64,000 nucleotides of DNA from NCBI GenBank assembly GCA_003255025.1, contig QANY01008070.1, forward strand, positions 1-64,000, read 5' to 3'. The position numbers were made by a program, and so were the translations under genes. Origin of the DNA: Datisca glomerata. Taxonomy: Eukaryota; Streptophyta; Magnoliopsida; Cucurbitales; Datiscaceae. This document shows, piece by piece, positions 1 to 11,600 of this stretch. Each line of letters starts with the position of its first letter. The first letter of the stretch is position 1. The notes under the pieces are model-generated. The model was not told the origin of the DNA and did no database searches. It saw nothing but the letters and a program-made list of their open reading frames with translations.

Positions 1-818
1 TGTTCTAATATTTTCATCCTCTATAGATCAGCATATTAAACACTTGAATATTTTCAACCATGTTATTATCTAAAATGGCATAGTTCTTTCTGCTAGCAAA
101 ATGAAAATATTTCAAACTGCTGTTAAATTTTTCGGTCATAATATTTTTAATGGAACTATTATCCCTATTAACCGAAGTATTGAATTTGCTTTTAAATTTT
201 TAGATGAAATAAAAGATAAAACACAATTACAAAGATTTCTTGGTAGTCTCAATTATATTCGAGATTTTTATCCATAGTTTGCACATGATACTTCTATTTT
301 GTATAACAAACTCAAGAAAAATCCTACTCCTTGGACAACAGATCATACTTTAGCTGTTAAGAAAATTAAAGAGAAGATTAAACGTCTATATTGTTTATCT
401 TTGCCTAATCCTACTTGGCAAAAAATTGTAAAAATAAATGCTTCCAATCTAGGTTATGATGGTATTCTGAAACAGGTAAACCCTCATAAATAGAAAGAAG
501 AACTCTTAAGATTCACATAAGGAACTTGGTAAGGAGCAACAAAAAATATCCTACTATTAAACAAGAATTCTTAGCCATTGTTAACAGTGTTATTAAATTT
601 CAGGATGATTTACTCAACCAACATATTCTAATGAGAATCGTCTGCTCTGCAACCAAACAGATATTTAAGAAAGATGTACATAATCTTTCTTCTAAACAAA
701 TATTTTTCTCTTGGAAAAGTATTCTATCAGTATTTGACTTTGATATTGAATATATTAATGGTGAACAGAATTCTATTCATGACTTCTTAACTCGTGAATT
801 TACAGGGATAAGAACAAC
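1..818 (+). pseudogene. EPRV block A: 3' half of reverse transcriptase plus RNase H (end of viral ORF1), broken
   Basis: Fragment of the polymerase end of a pararetrovirus polyprotein, entering from the left edge. The first bases encode the stretch just after the RT catalytic loop (VLIFSS-like), then the connection and RNase H. Stops and frameshifts break the frame around 70-300 and 490-530. The RNase H C-terminus is readable at 526-822 and includes FDFDIEYINGE. The same region recurs at 6152-7790, 17224-18165 and 19106-20430. In related copies ORF1 stops eight bases before the ORF2 ATG; here a small deletion near 798 shifts the last codons. Seen: homologous copies and stops. Known: RT-RNase H order of Caulimoviridae. 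Inferred: dead copy. Confidence 0.85.
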
Positions 819-2129
819 ATGAGCAACAGAAGTCGTAGCTGAGGCCAACGTGGCCGTGGCAGAAGATAAAACAGTATGACACAACACCAAGATGGATTTT
901 TTTTTACCAACAGAATTCCCTAATGTTCAAGAGGCCAACACTCATAAGAGTGCTAAGGATATTCTCTTAACACCAGAACAGTATATTCTTAACAGCATTT
1001 CTGAAGAGATTATTCTCTCTCTTGAAATAAAAGATGAAAAATGGATGTCTAATCTATGTGAGATTAAGCGAAGATATCTCTCAACCCAACAGTATCTGAC
1101 TCGGTTTGAGCAATACAGATACATCTATGAAGCAATCATAGTACAAACTGGAGCCATGGAAATAAGACATACCCTCCATGATTCTAACAAAAATACCAGT
1201 CCTATCACATTTAGCAAGGTTGTTATCTGAAATATAATATCCATTAATCAATGGGGTCTTCATCCTCACACACCAGGACACTGGATACAAACCAGAAAGA
1301 GGTAAAGTACAATTATTGGGAGTATATTGAATCATTTACCTAAACTTTCTATTACCAAAACCCTTTTCACAACCATACATGGTTTATCCTAGTTTGTCCA
1401 GAAATCCTTACCACTAGACTTCCAAATTGGTTTTAACTCTGGTGAGATAAATTTGGAATTACCTTTAAAACTTTACCAGAACAGATCCAAACAGAATTTA
1501 GAGAATGGCATGCTTCCTATTCTCTTTTATCAAGAAATTAAAATATTACAGTATATAAATCTCTCATTCATTTTATTATCCGATTTAATATCTCTTGGAT
1601 TTAGAAATGGAATCTAAAATGTGAATATCAGAATGGTATCGCACTACTTAAACATATCTTTTTCACCAAATGGTGGGATAAGTGGATGAACCCCCATATA
1701 AACAATCAAGTCACATGCCCAGCGCTGCTTTGACGCCATTTCTAGGGCCCTTCCAGCATCAACATAAAATCCTTTTCTAAATGCCCAAACTCTCATTAAA
1801 CAGAATTTTCCTAATCTTACTGACAAAGAATTAATGATCAAAACCATGGATTTTATTAAAGATCAATTTTCCATGTTTTCGTTCCTAAGGTCATTTCCAT
1901 AAAAACCTCAACGTCTATCAGTCGAAAAAACAGTCAACAAAAGGATTTTGATTTTGAAGAAAATACTTTTAACATCTTGGCAAGAAAAAGCCAAGACCTG
2001 AATGAATTAGATCTAGAAATACAAGAACCCACTATTTCTGATTTCTGGGATTCTCTTACTACTATCATCTCAGACCAGATTGATAAAGACAAGAAGGATA
2101 AAGACGAAAAAGGAAAAGCAAAGGCCTAA
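819..2129 (+). pseudogene. EPRV block A: viral ORF2, function unknown
   Basis: Second viral ORF, about 437 codons long if the breaks are ignored. It opens with a short Arg/Gly/Ser-rich stretch, has a central FFTKWWDK box (about 1659-1683) and ends in an acidic part followed by a Lys/Asp-rich tail ending KAKA before TAA at 2127-2129. Codon 8 is TGA, and further stops follow 1230. The segment 892-1230 is open. The position directly after RNase H matches the ORF2 of Florendovirus-type EPRVs, for which I know no function. Four other copies lie in this window (5070-6144, 15907-17216, 18766-19098, 21775-22690) and a divergent relative at about 23.9-25.36 kb. I do not assign a biochemical role. Confidence 0.75.
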
Positions 2130-3063
2130 TCTTGTCTTCCACTTTAGCAGCATCATCAACAGTAGAACCACTAACAGAAAATGACATAATTACTTTTATA
2201 AAGTAACAATTATAAGTCCCATTTTCAACAATAGGAATAGGAGAGACAACGACATTGTCTCCCATTCACGAAAGAAGACAAATCTACTTTTCCTAAAGTA
2301 GATTCCCACTCAGAGCAGCAAAGAAGATAAGGATGCACGACTCCAGCCCATCCAGTACACGCCACCTTATCATTCTTTTATTTGTACTTTTACTTTTTTA
2401 AAATTATAAAAGGGAATCTCACCCTTTATTGAGGGGCAAGTCTTATTAGTTTTGTATTAGGCTCTCATGTGTTGAAAAATAAAATGTTCTCCCTTATCTA
2501 TACTCTCTTTTTCTAAGCTCTCTTTAGTACATTTCATCTTACTTCTACATATATAAGTCTTGAAGAATTATAACGTTGAAGATATAATAGGAGCTCTGCC
2601 CAACTTCCTCACCAGTAAGTTATTCCCTTTAATTTAAATGGAAATTGTTTATGAGACCATGTATGCAATAATTTAAACCCAATATAACCATTATTATAAT
2701 CTTTAGTATTCATGATCCATGCTGATTCAAAGGCACTCAATATGTAACTATTAAGGTTGATGAAGCAATCATTGTATTATACAGTAAATTCAGGAAACAA
2801 TCAATGAATAATTAGTGGGACGTTCAACAAGTCGCGTATTGGTAAGGATCATTGAGAACAAATTGTGTTAGGACTGTTTACCCAAGTAAAATGTTGATAG
2901 ACGTGCAAACTATGAGTTATTTTGTTCGTTGGATTAACTGTGTTTATAGGGGTTAGCCTCTCATTTAAGAGATACGTGTTGGTTGGTCAGCCGTAAGCTG
3001 GTATCAATGCCATGAATATTTTTGGTTATAATAGTACTTATATTCTCTTTAAATTATTCATAC
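2130..3063 (+). promoter_or_regulatory. EPRV block A: intergenic region, promoter, polyA signal and leader
   Basis: Non-coding viral region between ORF2 and ORF1. It holds a perfect 10-bp stem with a 4-base loop at 2281-2304, a TATA box (TATAAAA) at 2405-2411, and AATAAA at 2478-2483, about 70 bases after the TATA. This is the layout expected for a terminally redundant pararetroviral transcript. A leader of roughly 560 bases then runs to the primer site at 2999. The spacing and order match the CaMV-type arrangement (known). Promoter activity is inferred only. The same region is found on the minus strand at 4204-4900 and 15045-15906. Confidence 0.7.
2999..3014 (+). promoter_or_regulatory. Degraded tRNA-Met primer binding site, block A
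   Basis: TGGTATCAATGCCATG differs from the consensus TGGTATCAGAGCCA by a two-base change (GA to AT). It lies 50 bases before the movement protein ATG, as in caulimovirids. Confidence 0.75.
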
Positions 3064-4200
3064 ATGGTCTCCAAAACAAATATGTTTGATCTAAATTCTC
3101 CTATGATCACAACAGTAGCTAATACATTAGCTTCAACTTCAGAAGCAACATAATTAATTGTGTATCAGGATGTTAAAGAAGCTTTGGACAAATGGACCAT
3201 ACCCAAAGTTAAACCCGAAACAATTTATAAAATTAGAACTTTGATTTCACCAGTCGAAAAATCATCAAAACCTTTGAATATGCTATTCCATTACAGAATA
3301 ATGATGATATCATTTATCTCTTGCATGTACATGATTTATATCCTTTTATGCAAAATTATAAATATCTGCATATATGATTTGTACAAATTGCTTTCAAGTC
3401 CTTGATTTTATTAGGTCAGAACACCAGCATACAATGCACTCTTAGAGATGGTAGATGCTTAAACTGGAAAGCCTCTCTCATGGGAGCCATAGAGACAAGT
3501 TTATCTCATGGACAAGTTTATTTTAATATTTATCTACCAGGATCAACTTCTTTTGCCATCTTATTCAGGATTCACCTTAAGAATCTCTCGACCTTAAATC
3601 CTTATACCCGGAAGAAAAGTGAGCAAGGACATACTGTCCTTATTGATACTAATCTATTCAACAGTCAGGTCGCTATTCCTCGCATGATAGCCTAGACTAA
3701 TATTACTTTTCCTGAAACGTGGCAAATTTTAACAGCCAAGTCGCTATTCCTCATATGATACCAAACCTATAATAAGGTAGTCTATTGAAGATGTCATCCA
3801 GACTCAAGGAGGTGATGTTTATCATCATTTACAAAAGCCTTTAACTAGAAACCCTTCTAGTATTAGTAACAGAAGTATCCCTCCTTACAAGGTTGATCTA
3901 CCCGAATCCTCCAGACAATCCATTTCAGAACCCATAGAATCAAATGAATCTGAGAATTCCTTTATCCCTGAAGATCATATAAAAGAAATACACATATCTG
4001 AAAACTAGATACTTCATGATGTTTATGAATCTAATACTACTAGAATGTCAAATAGCCCAACCGCCATTGATATGCAATTTAATTTTTTATGAATTTTACA
4101 CCTAGAAATTTATTAAGACAATGTCTTCGCCATGATTTTATGCAGCCGAAGTATCAAGATTTTAGGAATTGGTATTTTTCCAACCATAATCCTCAACAGC
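3064..4200 (+). pseudogene. EPRV block A: movement protein and start of coat protein region (N-terminus of ORF1), broken
   Basis: Start of the viral polyprotein. The ATG at 3064 follows the primer site directly. The 30K-type movement protein core is readable in two frames (3160-3405 and 3402-3695), including LRDGRCLNWKA and IETSLSHGQVYF. Frameshifts near 3340-3400 and stops after 3695 end the frame. At 3780-4190 a Ser/Pro-rich segment (SIPPYKVDLPESSRQ-like) leads toward the coat protein. The block stops at about 4190-4204, where the sequence flips into a minus-strand viral leader. The movement protein would act at plasmodesmata (known for the family); this copy cannot make one. Confidence 0.8.
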
Positions 4201-4203
4201 TTT

Positions 4204-4900
4204 CACATCTCTTAAGTGAGGGGGCTAACCACTATAAACACAGTTAATCCAAAAAACAAAATAACTCATAATTAGCTAGTCTGTCAACATTTTGCTTGTC
4301 ACATTCCTAACGCAATCTCTCCTCAATGGACCTTACCAATACGTGACTTGTTGAACGTCCCACTAATTATTCATTGATTGTTTCATGAATTTACTATATA
4401 ATACATTGATTGCTTCCTCAGCTTTAATAGTTACATATTGTGTGCCTTGGAGTTTGCATGGATCATGAATACTAAAGATTATAGTCATGGTTATATTAGG
4501 TTTAAATTATAACATACATGGTCTCATAAACAATTACTGTTTAAATTAAAAGGGAAGAGCTTATTGGTGAGGGAGCTATGCAGAGCTCCTAAGTTACCGT
4601 CAATGTATACTTCTTCAAGACTTAGATGTGCAGTAGTAAGATGAAATGTATGGGAGAGAGAGAGAGTTTATAGCGAGATAGTAGAGAGAAGGGAGAGCAT
4701 TTTATTTCTCAACACATGAGAGCCTAATACAAAACTAAAGACTTATTAAAACTTGTTCCTCAACAAAGGGTGAGGCGCTCTTTTATAATATAAAAAGTAA
4801 AATGTTAGAGGGAAAAGAATGATAAGGTGGCGTATCTTGGATGAGCTGGAGTTGTGCAAGCCTTATCTCTTTTTTTTTTTTGCAATACTAAGTGGGAATC
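4204..4900 (-). promoter_or_regulatory. EPRV block B: leader, polyA signal and promoter (minus strand)
   Basis: Minus-strand equivalent of the block A intergenic region. The complement of TATAAAA lies at 4781-4787 and the complement of AATAAA at 4701-4706. The leader is cut at 4204, about 40 bases before the primer site would appear, and the primer site itself is absent. The hairpin near 4886-4912 is eroded relative to 2281-2304 and 15732-15755. Confidence 0.7.
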
Positions 4901-5069
4901 TACTTTATGAAAATTATATTTGTCTTTTTCAGTAAGTGGGAGAAAATGTCGTTGTCCCCTTTTGTTCCTGTTGATAATGGTGTCATAATGGCTACTTTAT
5001 AAAAGTAGTTTTGTATTTTTCTATTCGTGGCGTTACTGTTGCTTGATGCTGCTAAAGTGGCAGACAAGA

Positions 5070-6144
5070 TTAGACCTTTGCTTTGTTGACTGGAAGAGGT
5101 CCTCATGGAGGTGTCTTTAGGAACAAAAACATGGAATAATTGATCTTTGACAAAATCCATGGTTTAGATCAGTAATTCTTTTTCAGTAAGATCAGGAAAT
5201 TTCTAGTTAAAAATGGTTTGGGCATTTAGAAAAGGATTTCCTGTTGGTCCTGGAAGGGCCTTAGGGATGGCTTCAAAGAAGGCTTAGGAATGTGCTTTGA
5301 TTGTTTTGACGAGTTGTGTTACGTGGGGATCCATCACCTTATCCCACCATTTAGTGAAAAAGATTCATTTCAATAGAGGGATACCATTCTGATAATCAAA
5401 CTTTAAGTCCCATTTTCAGATCCAAGGGATATTAAATCGAATAATAAAATAAATCGGGGATTTATATACTGTAATATTTTTATTTTCTGATAAAATAGAA
5501 TAGGAAGCATTCCATTCTCTAAATTTTGTTTGAATCAATTCTGGTAAAGTTTCAATGGTAATTCCAAATTTATCCCACCAGAGTAAGACCAATTTGAAAG
5601 TCTAGTGGTAAGGAGTTCTGGACACACTCGGATAAACCATGTATGGTTATTAAGAGGGTTCTGATAATAGAAGGTGTAGGTAAATGAGTCAATATAATCC
5701 CAATAACTATATTTTACCTCTTTCTAGTTTATATCCAGTGTTCTGGTTGTGTGAGGATGAAGACCCCATTGATTAATGGATATGATGTTTTGGTTGTGTC
5801 TAATCTCTATGGCTCCAGATTGGACTATGATTTCCTCATAGATGTATCTGTATTGCTCAATTCGAGTCGGATACTATTGAGTTGAGAGATATCTGCGTTT
5901 AACCTCCCATGGATCAGACATCCATGTTTTATCTTCTGTTTTAAGAGAGAGAATGATCTTTTCAGAAATACTATTAGGAATATACTGTTATGGTGTTAAG
6001 AGGATCTTTCGTATTTTTACGAGTATCAGCCTCTTGAACACAAGGGAATTCTGCTGGCCAAAAAATGGCATCTTGCTATTGTATTATACTATTTTGTCTT
6101 CTTCCACGACCACGTTGGCATCGGCCATGACTTCTGTTACTCAT
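5070..6144 (-). pseudogene. EPRV block B: viral ORF2 with internal deletion
   Basis: Minus-strand ORF2. The ATG at 6144 is followed by an Arg/Gly-rich N-terminus. Uniquely among the lineage 1 copies, codon 8 is still CGA rather than TGA. The WWDK box region is near 5340-5365. Relative to block D about 200 bases are missing near 5083, so the acidic part before the Lys-rich tail is fused directly to the last codons before TAA (5070-5072). Several stops occur elsewhere. Function unknown. Confidence 0.7.
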
Positions 6145-6151
6145 TCTGTTC

Positions 6152-7790
6152 TTATCCTTGTAAATATTCACGAGTTAAAAAGTTAGGAAGAAAGTTCTAT
6201 TCACCTTTGATATACTCAATATCAAAGTCAAATACAGATTAAATACTTTGCCAAGAGGCAAAGATTTGTTTAGAAGCCAGATTCTGTACGTCTATTTTAA
6301 ATATCTATTTGGCTGCAGAGCAGTCTACTCTTATGAGAAAATGATGGTTGAGTAAATCATCTTGAAATTTAAGAACACGTTTAACAATGACTAAGCATTC
6401 TTGTTTAATAGTAGGATAATTGTTTGCTGGTCCTTTCCAATTTCTTGAAGTGAACCTTAAAAGTTCTTCCTTCTGTTTAAGTGGGTTTATCTATTTCAAA
6501 ATACCACCATAATCAAGATTAGAAGCATCAGTTTCAACAATTTTCTGCCAAATAGGATTGGGCAAAGATAAACAATAGAGATGTTTAATTTTCTCCTTAA
6601 TTTTCTTGACAACTAAAGTATGTTATGTTGTCCAAGGAGTAGGAATTTTCTAGAGTCTATTATACAGAATAGAAGTATCCTGTGCAATTTACGGATAAAA
6701 GTCTCGCATATAATTGAGACTACCAAGAAATCTTTGCAACTATGTTTTACCTTTTATCTTATCTGAAAATTTAGAAGCAAATTCAATACTTCAGTTGATA
6801 GGGATAATAGTTCCATTGGAAATATTATGACCTAAAAATCTAATAGCAGTTTGTAATATTTTCATTTTGCTAGCAGAAAAAACTAAGCCATTTCAGATAA
6901 TAACTAAGCCATTTCAGATAATAACATGCTTGAAAATATTCAAGTGTTTGATATGCTGATCTATAGATGATGAAAATATTAGAACATCATCTATATGACA
7001 TAATAAATTCAGTATAAGTATTGAATATATCTTTCATAACATGCTGGAATTCTGAAGAACCATTTTTAACACACATTGGTAAGACATTCTATTCATAATG
7101 GCCAAAAGGTACAGTAAAAGTAGCTTTGTACCTATCATGTTCGGTTATCTGTATTTGCCAAAATTAAGATTTTAAATCAAATTTTGAAAAAATTACTGAA
7201 TCATGAAGTCTGTCTAGCATATCTTTCTTATTCGGTATAGGATACCTTATCCATTGTAAAGTATCATTCAAGGGTTTATAATTGATCACTAATCTAGGTG
7301 ATCCTCTTTCAGTCTCAGCATTTTTATTAACATAGAAAGAAGTACAACTCCATGGAGATTTACTGTGTCTAATTAATATTTTTTGTAAAGGGGATTCTAT
7401 TCTTGTTTTGCATATCTCTAAATATTCCTTCTTCATTTGACTGGACCTAGTTTTAGTAGGAATATTATTTTCATCAAAATCTTGATTATAAGGCAGAGAT
7501 ATGATATGTTTCTTTCTATCCCAAAAGGCATTAGGGGTGTTACTACAGATTTCTGTTTTAAATTCATGCATAATAGTTTTTATCTTATTCTGTATTGTAG
7601 TTTGCTGTATATGTTGATCCATAGTAAGAAAGGGTTGCCTAGAATGATACTTAGTGTAATGTTTTTTATTAACACAAATGATGCAGGATAAACAAATACG
7701 ATCCTTGCATATGAGGGCTTCAAGTATTTTATACTGGAAACGCATAGTATTACCACTAGCACTAGTAAAGGATTGAGTGGTTTACTTTTC
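6152..7790 (-). pseudogene. EPRV block B: reverse transcriptase and RNase H, protease active site deleted
   Basis: Polymerase part of ORF1 on the minus strand. The open part 7164-7745 carries the linker and the start of RT, including RYPIPNKKDMLDRL and VIFSKFDLKS (motif A). The catalytic-loop region near 7000-7015 has a two-base deletion that shifts the YIDD motif out of frame. RNase H follows to 6152, with stops. Upstream, at 7780-7792, the protease catalytic loop present in blocks D, E and F is missing: the sequence jumps from the protease C-terminal side to the coiled-coil region, a deletion of about 0.5 kb. Confidence 0.8.
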
Positions 7791-9540
7791 CAAGAGCTCT
7801 TTCATACTGTAGTTCTCAATAGGGATGATCTCAGAAATGCTATAAGCCTTATAGCAGGTTTCTAAGAACCTTAATTTCATCTCGGGATCAGTTATCTAGT
7901 CAGCAATAATGAGAAGAGATCGGTGAGTGTCAGTTAAGACATTAATACTTGGTCCATTCATATCAAGACCATTCATTTCAACTATTTCCTTTCAATAGTT
8001 GGCTTCAGTTATCATGTTGCATGTCTTATAGTAACAAGGTTGTTCAGGCTGTTTAGAAGCAGTAGCGGAGTTAGAGTTCGATGTATAAATATGAGCAAAA
8101 TCATCATCTGTACTTTCTTCTGTTGAACTGCCTTCAGAGAGACAATTTAAATTTGGATAATTCATTCAGTTTTCTCTTAAATTTGGATCGGCATTTATTA
8201 GCATAGTTTCCTGGTAATCCACACTTATAACAAGTGCCATTGGATTTGTGTTTGCTGGAGGAAAATTTCCTAATATGTTGGGCATCTTTTTGTCTGGATT
8301 CTTTGTGTCTGGATTTCTTCTTAGAGAAATATTTTTTATGAGATTTATAGGGCTTGGAAGTCCTAAGAGGTCGAGAGTTTGAAGGATAATGTATCTTAGT
8401 ATGGTAGGCAAACTGATCACAGAATTTACCCAATTCTTTTCTGTTATCAAGGTCCTGATTCTTCATCATATGCTATAATTTCATGTCATTACAAAGAGCT
8501 GATCGTTCTTTAATGACAAGGGCAATACGATGGCCATAGGTATACTGATCACGGAGAATATCCATTTGATCATGCTTATCCCTGAGCTTTTTACAAACTC
8601 TTTCAACAAATAAACTTGGGAGACCATCAATGAACTTAGCCTTCCAATGTTCACTGTTTGCGTCACCTCTCTGCATGAATTTCATGAGAAAGACATCATT
8701 ATACCACCAGAAATGGGTTAAGAAGGGGCATATCAGATTCTGTGATAATTCTCTCTGTCTGTTAGTATTAATTATTCCAGGTCCAAGAAAATGGTGAATT
8801 ATGGATTGAGAAAGCGTATAGTAGGCATCTTCATTTCTAGTCTTGTTCCTATTAAGGGGTAAGTTTTTATCTTAAAGGAATTTTAAATTTCATTTCGCTG
8901 ACTTTCAGTGAGACAATTATCCCACCAACCTTTAAGAGTTCGTGTAAAGCCATTAACAAGGAATCTACATATTTAGTGATATGTATTATCATTCTGTTTA
9001 CAAACAGAGGACTACATAATCATTTGATGTATAGTTTCAAAAACTTGATATTCAGTTTTTCCATCTATGTTCTATTCATAGATGGTTTTACCATGATAGG
9101 ATTTTTGAGAATGAAGAAAATCCTTTCCATACAATAGGTCCTCAGAAGTAGGTATATGATAATAATATCTACTAGGTCTTGTTAAAGTCATACGAGTAGT
9201 AGGACTTTTAGAAAAGGAACAGGAGAGTTTATTAATAGTATCATAGAAAATTTTCTGATTATCCAATATCTGGGATAAGGAAAATTCTTTAGACTCGTCT
9301 TGATGAGGTGAATCATCATGATTCATCATATTCAGTTGTCTTGAAGTTTCTGGAGTACAGATCTTAAGGTTTTTTATTTTCCCAATAAGAATTTCCATAA
9401 AATCATCCTTTTTTGTAGATTTTAATTTAAAATTTTGATTTTCTTGAGGAGGTTTTATAGTAAGGTTCGAGATTGAGCTTCCGGTCATCCACATGATGTT
9501 ATTGATTCTTAGTATCCTGGGTTTCTTGAATTTGAGCAAC
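7790..9540 (-). pseudogene. EPRV block B: coat protein region with altered zinc knuckle
   Basis: Minus-strand coat protein part of ORF1. Readable pieces: 9072-9539 (N-terminal coat part), 8473-8685 (capsid core) and 8134-8469 (basic region and zinc knuckle). The knuckle reads CYKCGLPGNYANKC, so the histidine of the CX2CX4HX4C motif, intact in block D, is Asn here. The basic stretch before it (KPYKSHKKYFSKKKSR) would bind nucleic acid. Frameshifts separate the pieces. The block ends abruptly at about 9540 against a plus-strand leader. Confidence 0.75.
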
Positions 9541-9677
9541 CTTATCTGGATTAACTGTGTTTATAGTGGTTAGCCCCCTCACTTAAGAGATGCGTGTTGA
9601 TTAGCCGTAAGTTGGTATCAAAGCCATGAATAGTTTTGGTTATAGTAGTGTTTATATTCTCTTTAAGTTATTCATAC
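9541..9677 (+). promoter_or_regulatory. EPRV block C: end of leader with primer binding site
   Basis: A plus-strand leader tail starts abruptly at GGATTAACTGTGTTTATAG and carries TGGTATCAAAGCCATG at 9613-9628 (one mismatch to the tRNA-Met consensus), followed by the ORF1 ATG at 9678. Confidence 0.75.
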
Positions 9678-10475
9678 ATGGTCACCATACAATCATGTCT
9701 GAACTCAGCTCTCCTTCTATCACAACACTATCTAATACATTAACATCAACTTCAGAAGCAACATAATTAATTGCTTATCAGGATGTGAAAGAAGCTTTGG
9801 ATAATTAGACTATACCTAAAGTTAAACCATAAATGATTTATAAAACTGGAACATTTGATTTCACCTGTAGAAAGATCATCAAAACCTTTGAATATGCTAT
9901 TCTTTTACAGAATAATAATGATATAATCTATTTCACGCATATACATGATTTATATCCTATCATGCAAAAGTATAAATATCTACATATTGGACTTGTGCAA
10001 ATTACTTTCAAGCCCTTGACTTTATTAGGTCAGAACACCAGGATACAACACATTCTTCGTGATGGTAGATGCTTGAACTGGAAAGCCTCGTTTATCAGAG
10101 CCATAGAGACCAGTTTATCTCATGGACCAGTGTATTTAATATATATCTCATTTTGCCATCTTATTCAAGATTCACCTTAGGGTTCTCTCGACCTTAAATC
10201 CTTACACCTGAAAATAAAGTGAGCAAGGACATACCGTCCTGATTGATAGTAATCTCTTTAATAGCCAGGTAGCTATTCCTCGCATGATACCTTGGGCTGA
10301 AATTACTTTTCCTGAAATGCGGCAAATTTCTAATGCCGTTCCAACTAGACCTATAATGAGGCAATCTATTGAAGATATCATTCAAACCCAATGAGGTAAT
10401 GTTTATCTTCGTTTTCAGGAACCTTTAACTAGAAGCCTTTCTAGTATTAGCAACAAAAGTATCCCTCCTTACAAG
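9678..10475 (+). pseudogene. EPRV block C: movement protein fragment
   Basis: Plus-strand N-terminus of ORF1. The longest open stretch (9833-10180) contains the conserved FKPLTLLGQNTRIQ and GRCLNWKASFI segments of the movement protein. Stops near 9805 and 9827 and a deletion near 10150 break it. The coding sequence stops at the SIPPYK stretch, where the DNA switches at 10475/10476 to antisense RT. Confidence 0.75.
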
Positions 10476-11240
10476 GAATTCTGATGGACCATTTTTAACC
10501 CCGAATGGTAAGATATTCAATTTATAATGACCAAAAGGTACTGTAAAGGCAATTTTGTACCTATCCTGTTCAGTTATCTGTATTTGCCAAAATCCAAATT
10601 TTAAATCAAATTTAAAAAAAATTACTGATTCATGAAGTCTGTCTAACAGATCTTTCTTATTTGGTATATGATACCTTATCCATTGTAAAGAATCATTCAA
10701 CAGTTTATAATTGATCACTAATCTAGGTGATCATCGTTCAATCTTAGCATTTTTATTAACATAGAAAGCAGTACAACTCCAAGGAGATTTATTGAGTCTA
10801 ATTAATTTTTTCTGTAAAAGGGATTCTATTTCTGTTTTGCATATCTCTAAATATTCATTCTTCATTTGCCTGGGCCTAGATTTAGTAAGAATATTTTTCT
10901 AACCAAAATCCTGATTATAAGGTAGAGATATGATATGCTTTTTTCTATCCAAAAATGCATTGGGGATGCATTAAAAATTTCTGTTTTAAACTTGTACAAA
11001 ATAGTTTTTACTTTATTTTGTATTGTAGGTTGCTCTATACGTTGATCAATAATAAGAAATTGGATTTCTTTTTGTATGAGATTTAAATTATTAGTCTTAT
11101 TCTCAATAAGATGTTTTATCAGATCAACTTCTTTCGTATATAGTTTTGTAATAAATTCAAATGTAATTTTAGTATCATTTATTATGGTATGGATATCTTA
11201 AGTATCAATTCTAGTGATAGACATAATATTTTTTGAAAAA
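10476..11240 (-). pseudogene. EPRV block D: N-terminal half of reverse transcriptase and protease-RT linker
   Basis: Minus strand. 10425-10718 is open and contains the RT fingers/palm with FFKFDLKFGFWQIQ (motif A) and the FGHYKLNILPFG segment (motif B region). Upstream (10720-11240) lie the template-binding part and a linker rich in Asn/Ile/Thr, with stops near 10900 and 11200. The RT is cut at 10476. Its missing C-terminal half is at the far end of this same block (17224-18165), so the block is circularly permuted. Confidence 0.8.
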
Positions 11241-11600
11241 TGATTGCCTAGAATTATGCTTTGTGTCATGTTTCTAATTAACATAAATGATGCAGATAAA
11301 CAACTACCATTCTTTCATATGAGGGCTTCAAGTATTTTATACTGGAAACACATAGCATTACCACTAGCACTAGTAAGGGATTGAGTGATTTTCTAGAAAT
11401 ATTTGATAGAAATTAATCCTTCATGAATGCAGTTCATATCAGCACCACTATCGACTAAGACAATGACATCTTTAAAAATGAAATATGGTTTGATAACTAA
11501 GGTAATCTTAGTATACAATTTCTAGAAAGCAACTTTGTTTAGAAGAAATAAATACGGATTATTATCCTTATTCTGATCTGGAGTAGTCTGATCTGGAGGA
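11241..11600 (-). pseudogene. EPRV block D: aspartic protease
   Basis: Retroviral-type aspartic protease. The active-site loop VLVDSGADMNC is intact on the minus strand around 11436-11466. This is the only copy in the window with an unaltered D-S-G triad: E has NSG, F has DNG, and B has lost it. Nearby frameshifts still make the polyprotein non-functional. Known role: cleavage of the viral polyprotein. Confidence 0.75.

Noticed and set aside
2065..2265. Antisense frame of 66 codons (MGDNVVVS...) also found at 15771-15971 and 21631-21831
   Set aside because: It is on the opposite strand of the viral ORF2 end and intergenic region in three copies of the same virus. Conservation follows from shared descent, and no promoter or family supports an antisense protein.
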